Below are positions 61,201 to 64,000 of a stretch of 64,000 nucleotides of DNA, one piece after another. Position 1 is the stretch's first letter. Each line of letters begins with the position of its first letter. The notes under the pieces are model-generated. The model was given only the letters and a program-made list of their open reading frames with translations, did no database searches and had not been told where the DNA came from. The stretch lies in NCBI RefSeq assembly GCF_006716565.1, contig NZ_VFPG01000001.1, positions 5,890,001-5,954,000 of the forward strand, written 5' to 3'. This DNA comes from Nocardia bhagyanarayanae. Its GTDB lineage: Bacteria > Actinomycetota > Actinomycetes > Mycobacteriales > Mycobacteriaceae. Position numbers and translations under genes: made by a program.

Positions 61201-64000
61201 CGCCCGCATCGTCCGGAGTGTCGGCGTGCGAAATAGCAGGGGGTTCTTCGAGTACCACGTGCGCATTCGTCCCGCTGATACCGAACGCGCTCACCCCCGC
61301 CCGGCGCGGCCGTGACGAGCGCGGCCAGGCCCGTTCCTCGGCCACGACACGCACACCGATGTCGTCCCAATCGATGTGCGGATTCCCGGACCGGAAATGC
61401 AGGGACGGTGGAATCCGGTCGTGTCGCATGGACTCGACCACCTTGATGATGTTGGCGATCCCGGCCGCGGCCTGGGTGTGCCCGATATTCGATTTCACCG
61501 AGCCGATCAATAGCGGTGCGCTGCCGGGCCGTTCGCCGGTCAGCGCCGAGGCGAGCGCGTTCACTTCGATCGGATCGCCGAGCGCCGTTCCCGTGCCGTG
61601 CGTCTCGACATAGTCGATATCCGCCGCCGTCAGCGTCGCGTCCGCCAGCGCCGCCCGGATAACCCTTTCCTGCGCGGGCCCATTCGGCGCGCTCAAGCCC
61701 TGGCTGCGGCCATCGGAGTTGACCGCCGAGCCCCGCACCAAGGCAAGTACCCGATCCCCATCGCGGCGCGCGTCCGACAACCGTTTGAGCACAAGCGTTC
61801 CCGCGCCGTCGCTCCACACCACACCGTCGGCGCGTGCATCGAAACTCTTACACCGCCCGTCCGCGGCCAGCCCGCGCGCCCGCGCGAAATAGATGTCGAG
61901 CGAGGGTGTCAGCACCACGGACGCACCGCACGCCAGCGCCAGATCGCTTTCCCCGCGCCGGAGGCTCTGCACCGCCAGATGCACGGTCACCAGCGACGAG
62001 GAACACGCGGTATCAATGGTCAGACTCGGACCGTTGGCGCCGAAGAAATACGACAGCCGCCCCGAAGCGACACTCGCCAGATTCCCCGTGCCGAACCAAG
62101 CATTCGGCGCCACATCGGCCCGCGCCATCCGCTCCGCATAGTCGGTCGACATCAAACCGACGAACACTCCGGTACGACTGCCTGCCAGCCGGTCGGCTGG
62201 ATACCCCGCGTGCTCCAACGCTTCCCAGGAGGTTTCGAGCAACAACCGCTGCTGCGGATCGAGCATCCGCGCCTCGCCGACCGAAATATCGAAAAACCCC
62301 GCATCGAACTCTTCGACGCCATCGACAAACCCGCCCCACCGGGTATATGTCTTCCCCTCGGCATCCGGATCCGCATCGAAGTACGCCTCGACATCCCACC
62401 GATCCGCGGGAACCTCGGTCACCGCGTCGACTTCCTCCGACACCAGCCGCCATAGGTCCCAGGGCCCCCGGACCCCGCCCGGATACCGGCATCCCATCCC
62501 GATAATCGCGATCGCGTCGTCGTACTCACTCGATCCGACGACATCCTGCTCCCGCGGGACCGCAACCTCGGGCCGCCCGCCCGGTTCCGGCTGCGCAAAG
62601 GCGGTGCGCCGATCGGCTCCGAGGGGCGCGGTCGTGGTGCGGTCCTCGGGTTCATCCGTCGCCGTGGCGGACTCAGCTTCTTCGGCTGCGGCGAACGTCG
62701 CGGTGCGGTCGAGGTTGTGCACTGCCACGGCGGTTGCGCGTGACGGGTGCTGTTCGGCGGCGAGCCGGGCGATTTCGTCCGCGACGGCGGCAACAGTCGG
62801 GTGGTCGAAGAGCAGCGTGGCGGGCAGCCGGACCCCGAGTTCGGAGGACAAGGCGTTCCGAAGTTCCACTGCCATCATCGAATCCAGGCCGAACTCGCGC
62901 AGTGGGGTGCGGTCGGCGACCGGTGTCTTGCGGCCCAGCGCGGTGGTGGCATGGGCGCGAACCACCGTCAGGAAGTCCGGCATCGGGGGCTGCGCGGTTT
63001 GCGTGGCCGCCATCGGTCGGGTGGCCGCGGCCGGCTGGGTCGCGGCGGGCTCCGAGCTCGGGGTGGAGGACGGGTAGACCGCTACGACGCCGTCAACGGC
63101 CAACAGCGACTTCAGGGTTCGGGCTCCGTCCTCGACATCGAGCTGTGCCACGCCGTGGCGCTCCCAGGCGCGGCGGGCCGCCGCGTTCAGGCCCTGTGCC
63201 ATGCCGGTGCCTGCCCACGGCCCCCATTGAATGCTCAGGGCGGGCTGGCCACTGGCAATCCGGACCCGGGCGAGTGCGTCGAGATAGGCGTTGGCGGCCG
63301 CGTAGTTCCCTTGTCCGGCGATGCCAACGGTGGCGCTGACCGAGGAGAACAGCACGAAAAGGTCGAGCGAATGGGCAGCGGTGAGCTCGTGCAGATTCCA
63401 GGCACCCAGCGCCTTGCCCATGAATACCCGGCGCACCCGCTCGGGCGACTGCTCGATCAACAGCGCGTCGTCAAGCGCCCCGGCACAGTGCACGACCCCG
63501 GCAAGCCGAGGAAGCTCGTCACCGAATCGGGAAATCAAGGCAGACAGCGCTTCTCGATCAGCGACATCGACCAGCACCGTTTCGACCCGCGTGCCGAGCG
63601 CCGCGATATCCGCGATCACCGCCGCGGCCTGCGCATTCGGACTATGCCTGCCCGCCAGCACGACTGTTCCGGCGCCTGCCTCGGCAAGTACGCGGCCCGC
63701 GAGCAGACCCAACGCACCGAGCCCGCCGGTGATCAAATATGCTGCGGTCCTGTGAAGTTCCGTATCGCCGCGGAACTCCGGGAGACGCGGCGCATAAAAC
63801 CCGTTGCCGCGCTCCGCGGCGCCAGGACCGTCCAGGCCTGTTACGTCGGCGGGCGCCACCACGCGTGGCGAATAACGATCCCGTCCCCGCAGCGCGATCG
63901 CGGGATCGGCGGCAGCGGCGAGGAGTTCCGCGACGAGCCGGCGGTCATCGGATCGAGCGCGATCCGGCAGATCGATCGAACGGCAGCGCAGCTCCGGAAG
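46250..64000 (-). CDS. Hybrid cis/trans-AT PKS, N-terminus outside window
   Basis: At least 5916 aa are visible; the frame is open to the window edge, so earlier modules lie beyond 64000. Visible order from the edge: KR-ACP (end of a module), KS-DH-ER-KR-ACP, KS-AT-DH-KR-ACP, KS-KR-ACP, KS. All four KS keep Cys and both His. Only one module has its own AT. The first two complete modules resemble cis-AT ketosynthases, while the last two have trans-AT wording, so the gene looks chimeric. An 81-bp tandem repeat lies in one linker (56972-57133). The C-terminal KS pairs with the DH-ACP-KR of the next protein, with a 4-bp ATGA overlap. Module entries give positions. Confidence 0.95.
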   Translation of the reverse strand, partial: LPELRCRSIDLPDRARSDDRRLVAELLAAAADPAIALRGRDRYSPRVVAPADVTGLDGPGAAERGNGFYAPRLPEFRGDTELHRTAAYLITGGLGALGLLAGRVLAEAGAGTVVLAGRHSPNAQAAAVIADIAALGTRVETVLVDVADREALSALISRFGDELPRLAGVVHCAGALDDALLIEQSPERVRRVFMGKALGAWNLHELTAAHSLDLFVLFSSVSATVGIAGQGNYAAANAYLDALARVRIASGQPALSIQWGPWAGTGMAQGLNAAARRAWERHGVAQLDVEDGARTLKSLLAVDGVVAVYPSSTPSSEPAATQPAAATRPMAATQTAQPPMPDFLTVVRAHATTALGRKTPVADRTPLREFGLDSMMAVELRNALSSELGVRLPATLLFDHPTVAAVADEIARLAAEQHPSRATAVAVHNLDRTATFAAAEEAESATATDEPEDRTTTAPLGADRRTAFAQPEPGGRPEVAVPREQDVVGSSEYDDAIAIIGMGCRYPGGVRGPWDLWRLVSEEVDAVTEVPADRWDVEAYFDADPDAEGKTYTRWGGFVDGVEEFDAGFFDISVGEARMLDPQQRLLLETSWEALEHAGYPADRLAGSRTGVFVGLMSTDYAERMARADVAPNAWFGTGNLASVASGRLSYFFGANGPSLTIDTACSSSLVTVHLAVQSLRRGESDLALACGASVVLTPSLDIYFARARGLAADGRCKSFDARADGVVWSDGAGTLVLKRLSDARRDGDRVLALVRGSAVNSDGRSQGLSAPNGPAQERVIRAALADATLTAADIDYVETHGTGTALGDPIEVNALASALTGERPGSAPLLIGSVKSNIGHTQAAAGIANIIKVVESMRHDRIPPSLHFRSGNPHIDWDDIGVRVVAEERAWPRSSRPRRAGVSAFGISGTNAHVVLEEPPAISHADTPDDAGEHLLALSAKSADALRGLAARYLDFLTEHPDIGLRDLCASANTGRTHFAARVAIVVDTAAQLRAALESVATGSSAAGTVAELSTGPGESAATAHRYVEGADIDWHTLYSERPWRRIELPTYPFQRKRHWLDLGASRPVDDLAPGDLSLPRSVHDRAPSRQVDNPTRQGSADDVAPEPPVGGLSTSVLVVEPGMFSGHRLHGVPTVPAAWMGAQLAGIAAELPGADRWEVTRLRLTSPLAVRSASAIEVQMEPAASGYEVRFLSDSGGGEPTTFARAALRAIGGDAGSVPYRGGDYVDSAEALAVWPSYYDRVSELGLWLGEDYRCAAEFRRISATESETSLRSFATSESGSLDPVLLDACLHSIVLTADPDGLFLPASIDRITVSSSAVAVGDSLRCHVRVTDRSERVIAGDAMLIDSAGRTIATIGGACLIAAGGTDTPRVRRTSGVHVESVGPEQAAAQVDRLLHHLEWTPIGEQFSTGQDSAGRWLVFSDGPAGDAVAAGLSARNIRTRVVRPEDVLGRGLSVDPAEADLEEFLAGAPLGGIAYAWTTGSAAVRVGTVLRLARSLDGVGRVPSTLCLFTVGAQRVSNFDRPDPEQALMWGLGRALATERPEFGCRLVDLEADRAVDVALVIDGLVTGIEDRELAVRDGRWLAARLADGVVDSDVAANYRLGAHRSGDLGRLHWDSTARPAPEAGEVEIAVEATGLNARDLWLALGTHPDAPAPLGLECSGYVTALGDGVTEFRVGDRVVALASGSFARYVTVDHLLVAPLPEGMTFTEGASIPAAFVTAWYGLFEVAGLRAGEHVLVHAPADGIGMAAVRLAAWAGAHVLGTRALGRWAAGVGLDIPQVDTWRVHGLADQLHALTDGRGADIVLNAIAGEFTTRAAEIVGPRGRFIDIDDPGQSRREHGGPAGHGIDYRVVDPASAGPERLGTILRTVLELLGNGTLAAWQPAVHEADDAETAFSALWQRHHASPIVVRGKTTHEATDGARTVVGTGTYLVTGGFGGLGAAAARWLAAHGARTLLLVGRRGPDDAGERLMASLRADGVRVVSRRVDVAHREAVAELLAEIDESGLPPLRGVIHCAGVLDDGVVTDLSWPRFQAVLGPKYRAARHLDELTRGMELDLFITYSSVAGWLGTPGQANYAAANAALDALAWRRRADGLPALSIAWGPFADVGMAAGRPELTRRLDRRGLPPLRATDATAALDRLLTVDSPCPGVFDFAADRWYRAYPGRGTAMEAKRESMRDTQPTGADTTSRQTAGRNPSGSTDTQSDTAPWIAVVQRVVMRVLDRTTEIDPDMPLHDIGVDSLTGMELRAALAAEIGAPLPVGLVFDYPTVRDIAKLLQHKDTDYRINHSNGAGQVDHSDRADHLDRPKSEYRLNDSNGAGQVDHSDRAGHPERPKSGYRVASAVRHDRDAPAAARIGEEDDDPIVIVGMACRFPGGVRTPEEFWDMLWAGRDAITEVPPQRWDVDAFYDPDPAALGTMYTRWGGFVDGADEFDPAFFGIGAAEAKAMDPQQRLLLETSWEALERSGRAPGSLAGSRTGVFVGLCFSEYAGTPTQATDPVSIGAYSVIGSAPSVAAGRVAYALGLQGPAITLDTACSSSLVAVQSAWDGLRAGRCDLALVGGVNLQLAPETTIGFCRLASLSPDGRSRAFDADANGYVRADGCGVLVLTRLSAARRHGDRVLAVVHGIGVNHDGRSNGLTAPNGPAQQRVIRDALAQGGIRPDEVDYVEAHGTGTPLGDPIEATALAEVYGENRAAPLLIGSVKTNIGHTEAAAGVAGVIKAVLMMQHAKIPPSLHFHTPNPLIDWSALPLEVVREPRAWPETGHSRTVGISSFGMSGTNAHLILRQPAPEPARTPSDSAPQVLVLSARDDVALVESAKRWADRLGGSGGELADFAYTAASARTHFEERLAVVAETADAAAARLRAAAADMRSAVRGRVERTSAAPKVALLFTGQGSQYPGMARGLFESEPVFRRALRHCDDVLGPIADGIGLLDALYADRGSAEVLSRTVFTQPVLFAVEWALWEMWRDWGITPAAVLGHSVGEYVAACAAGAMQVDDALRLIAVRGRLMQSLPDGGAMLAVEADPATIARLLERYEPAVAIAGFNSPAQIVVAGPRRSLELLRDDVAAAGIRASTLDVSHAFHSPLMDPILDDLADAARRVVWRDPAIPLISNVTGAPLCAGELTAEYWATHARQPVRFAEGMRALAELGIGAFLEIGPQPTLSTLGGRAIETTARFVAALRRGRDDREMTANALAQLYVGGVTIDWERVHRPHARRRVLAPTYPFQRQRYWADQPQRTRALGSDEHDATTHRPGDAGRRSTATAQATGVNAPLPYVPRRLDLPGDSTHFALTLAPAAPHYLADHVVDRDVVVPAAWFVATIVATAREVTGAEVVAIEDLVIASGLTITKDHPVQVRFAPEPDGLAVEVASRTADGWRTHARAQVSTAAIRTAAEVTLADLLNRCAAWQSADDFYQMLAAAGLHYGPAFRRVVEVRTGDREAVVRLSDPDTDPGADMVHPAVLDAAFQATYAAMAPQTGERHTWVPLAIDRVSVGAVGGRVRFGHVRVLEQTPQLCVAEVRLLDEEGAPVLIADGLRVMRMATERTRGDAALRDVYRMAWQDAGPVASGAAVGRWLVVGAADGPGDAIAARLRASGAQCAVARPGSGFGFRADDEFDVDLGVPAAVRALLGAAGDGRTPLRGIVYTTPVVETDAATPDRAQQAVVGALHLVQAAALTGEPAVWLLTRNGQRVDTSDRVAPDQAAVWGFARSAQLEQHEIGCRIIDLDEQSAADADAVVAEILATAPHRQLALRGGRRLLPRLVPAQQHRPGQDGFLDAATAQTVLITGGLGGIGRALARWLVDRGTRSLVLAGRGAPDATAIQLITELRARGARVEVRALDVADRAAVAATLDWIDRELPPLAGVVHLAGVLDDGVIAEQTATRLGRVFAPKLHGAWHLHELTAPRALRFFLLFSSASAVVGLPGQSSYSAANAFLDGLAELRRAAGLPALSIAWGPWAGTGMVDRLGDGDVQRLSRRGYQLLSDRRALEILSHTIVSDSGALTVLPLDLSTLHRSGVETPDVLAGLAGGDTLPPDPSSVAVQRPPTQDRTDFHTEMAALVRRCVGLAPDADLDRPLHELGLDSVAAIEIRDELSRSVGHRLPATLAFEYPTPRAVIDLLVQLGPAGRQPDSRHHDMSTASSQAGQARDAVSRPPQRDVPAETFSPGAPASANGVRHGEVRAAGPAHNENGAYAAARSDVDSETVRVGGLSFSAPSRGEHPSDGVGDIAIVGVSGRYPGADGLDEYWRVLLEGRDCITEIPRQRWDHSRYFVPDRHNPHTSYTKWGGFLDDVDCFDPLFFAISPREAEVMDPQERLFLQTAWAALEDAGHSRADLARGGLRPEEAGVFVGIMWGTYQMFGAEESRLGRGTLPASTFWSVANRVSHALDFQGPSMAVDTACSSSLTALHLACQSLRTGECRLAVVGGVNLSLHPYKFVALSQGQFASTDGRCRSFGAGGDGYVAGEGVGALVLRPLADAEADGDTIHAVIKGTAVNHGGRVNGFTVPNPTVQAAVIRSALRNGGVDPESVSYIEAHGTGTALGDPIEIAGLTKVFGGTGRAELPIGSVKSNVGHLEAAAGVAALTKVLLQLRHETIVPSLHATPPNPNIDFASTSFRIPERPLPWPSGGPGQPRRATISSFGAGGSNANVVLEEYVDQRPATRWSGDQVVPVSARDTERLTEYVAALDRFLSTRQPNLADLAYTMQVGRLTGTARTAFTARDLDELRAAVRAWVEDAPGARGTARAAADDRVAGWLNGREIDWETVRENGPHRRISLPTYPFARERYWIPDVAAADEGSAAVPETGTPREQQRALAPVWRPAEPDRGDVRDRRPLVLYDAETPASLIETLMATFGDPQRLIRVTDAPHGDGLARADFAAGAQLGRALVARYPDTDSVIDLCDLAPLPSGHRPTTDLGRMGFYQAVIDARAGALILLHMAAGHPGVDGPECTPLAGLVAALADEIGDVHTRTVHLVDHRATVCADPKSLIEILGAECESVGDGAPRVRYRAGRRETIGLDSVTPRPGLVVDPARTYVVTGGTRGLGAEFAAMLVERGARRLVVLGREPLPPESEWSRLAGTDGPQAAKVRRLAALRDRGVAIRTYFGSLTDEAALARFFAEVRRELGPIGGVLHCAGSVSAESPAFVRKTAPAVADVLAPKISGTEVLAEVLAVDRPDFFVLFSSVSAVLPGLAVGLSDYAMANAHLDRFAEAQHANGRTWFRSIQWPSFRGTGFGEVTTSAYRSTRLPTMTAAAGFDLLDGILGMVDTPVVLPYHGAPLQLSLHPSKHAVASTSAAAPPAVDAAPRGERGRAYQELLEIFSDELKLAPARFEGHKRFEEYGADSVLIASAVRRIEKVTGQPFDPALVLEYPTLDALADLLTEQHPELFAATSHSNPTAPQAARGPARTVGHAATNGDGAHRTGGLPASDQGRGGSVAPIAVVGIGCRLPGGDDPNAFWRMLATGESGIREVDPARWDPARYYRPTGGQGLTNSKWGGFVDGVDLFDPEFFGISDALAWQMDPLQRLLLEASVLATADAGYRRDELAGRRIGVYAGSRTANYFNRIPVADRHTIVGIGQNFIAARISDYFDWHAGNLILDSACSSSLVSVHLACQALRAGELDAALAGGVEVLLDETPFLTLAAAGVLSPNGRCATFSEHADGFVPGEGAALLLLKRLDDAVRDGDRIYAVLRGSAIGNDGHTMGITTPNMHAQIEVITAALDAAGMSPDALSYVEAHGTGTMIGDPIELKALATVLGDRSRGPEPCAVGSVKTNIGHLLSAAGIAGAVKTILAVHHGALPPSLHCENLNPRFAFTGSPLYINRELRPWRSADGRPRAAGVSSFGFGGTNAHLIVEEAPAAHRPVRNPLSPPVFRKRSFMLPKTVPSRSTDPGSRIVLPSAPTTSFLRVEPLV
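46410..47690 (-). other. First half of a split module: C-terminal KS
   Basis: KS with Cys codon 47185-47187 in LDSACSSSLVSVH, EAHGTGTMIGDP and KTNIGHLLSAAG, so all three catalytic residues are there and elongation is expected. About 55 residues follow, rich in Arg, Pro and Ser, and the protein ends. Extension requires the DH-ACP-KR on the next protein, perhaps through docking by this tail. Confidence 0.88.
47830..51320 (-). other. AT-less module KS-KR-ACP
   Basis: KS about 51315-50020, Cys codon 50786-50788 in VDTACSSSL, wording VNHGGRVNGFTVPNP. Post-AT linker LPTYPFARERYW near 49650. KR about 49480-48120 with VVTGGTRGLGAEFA and LSDYAMANAHLD; the LDD motif of B-type KRs is replaced (AGSVSAESP). 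ACP about 48055-47830 with YGADSVL. No DH, so a beta-hydroxyl is expected unless a later DH removes it. Confidence 0.88.
51600..56910 (-). other. Cis-AT module KS-AT-DH-KR-ACP
   Basis: KS about 56905-55650 (Cys codon 56384-56386). AT about 55330-54400 with FTGQGSQYPGMA, Ser codon 55046-55048 in LGHSVGEY and HAFHS, the malonyl-type signature. DH about 54130-53300, where HVVDRDVVVP has Arg in place of the Gly of HxxxGxxxxP, with the second motif HPAVLDAAFQ normal. KR about 53290-51950 with LITGGLGGIGRA, the LDD motif (AGVLDDGV) and QSSYSAANAFLD. ACP about 51835-51605 with LGLDSVA. Confidence 0.9.
56972..57133. repeat. Two tandem 81-bp units in a PKS linker
   Basis: Units 56972-57052 and 57053-57133, each 27 codons, followed by the start of a third (CCGGTAGTC). 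In protein they read YRINHSNGAGQVDHSDRADH... and YRLNDSNGAGQVDHSDRAGH..., Asp/His/Ser-rich and probably disordered. They lie between the ACP of one module and the KS of the next, keep the frame and lengthen the linker. Confidence 0.9.
57155..62525 (-). other. AT-less module KS-DH-ER-KR-ACP
   Basis: KS about 62520-61240 (Cys codon 62003-62005 in IDTACSSSL). Only about 400 bp separate it from the post-AT motif LPTYPFQRKRHW, so the AT is missing. DH about 60660-59880 with HRLHGVPTVP and LLDACLH intact. ER about 59160-58240; its cofactor loop reads HAPADGIGMAA where HAATGGVGMAA is usual. KR about 58210-57480 with LVTGGFGGLGAA, LDD and QANYAAANAALD. ACP about 57365-57155 with IGVDSLT. Confidence 0.88.
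62750..64000 (-). other. End of an upstream module: KR-ACP
   Basis: KR with LITGGLGALGLLAG near 63700-63745, LDD motif (AGALDDALL) and GNYAAANAYLDAL near 63270-63310, preceded by part of the structural KR half up to the edge. ACP about 63000-62750 with FGLDSMM. Further domains of this module lie outside. Confidence 0.88.

Noticed and set aside
34425..64000. Non-elongating KS0 domains in the line
   Set aside because: All visible ketosynthases keep the Cys and both His residues, so nothing in the sequence marks one as non-condensing.

Overview
The window is high-GC, densely coded actinobacterial DNA. A PapA5-like acyltransferase, a FadD15-like acyl-CoA synthetase, KshA/KshB-type steroid hydroxylase parts and a very large modular polyketide synthase (PKS) together point to a Mycobacteriales genus, most likely Nocardia. 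No rRNA, tRNA, CRISPR array or insertion sequence was seen.

Left part (1-12.8 kb) is mixed metabolism. It holds the end of an MFS transporter, a small unknown protein, a stand-alone HemC-like protein and an IclR regulator. Next comes a catabolic run read rightwards: flavin reductase, KshA-like Rieske oxygenase, a small Cys protein, KshB-like reductase, HsaC-like extradiol dioxygenase, luciferase-like monooxygenase and a zinc-type alcohol dehydrogenase. An alpha/beta hydrolase with a possible leader peptide, a secreted beta-propeller and a VOC protein follow. Several strong hairpins separate these units.

Middle part (13-34.4 kb) carries accessory genes for a lipid or polyketide glycoconjugate. 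These are a PapA5-like acyltransferase facing a FadD-type ligase, an SDR, a GtrA-like membrane protein, a free-standing KS-ACP protein, a P450, an FMO-type flavoprotein, a GT87-type membrane glycosyltransferase, a GT1 glycosyltransferase, a MycE-type sugar O-methyltransferase, a GDP-mannose 4,6-dehydratase with a paralogue, a NovU/TylCIII-type sugar C-methyltransferase, a polyprenol-phosphate mannosyltransferase-like GT2, a reductase/epimerase, a cupin, and a discrete acyltransferase fused to a type II thioesterase.

Right part (34.4-64 kb) is two minus-strand megasynthases joined by an ATGA overlap. The upstream one runs off the window edge. In order of synthesis the visible modules are: (...KR-ACP), KS-DH-ER-KR-ACP without AT, KS-AT-DH-KR-ACP with its own AT, KS-KR-ACP, a module split across two proteins (KS | DH-ACP-KR), KS-MT-ACP, KS-ACP, and KS-ACP-thioester reductase. 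Apart from one module the line lacks AT domains, so the AT-thioesterase fusion encoded next to it is the likely trans-acting loader. Three non-reducing terminal modules, one C-methylation and reductive release predict a methylated resorcylaldehyde on an unsaturated tail. This matches, from memory, the published nocardiosis-associated polyketide (NOCAP) synthase of Nocardia. The neighbouring sugar, glycosyltransferase and acyltransferase genes suggest that the aldehyde is turned into a decorated, possibly exported and acylated, glycolipid.
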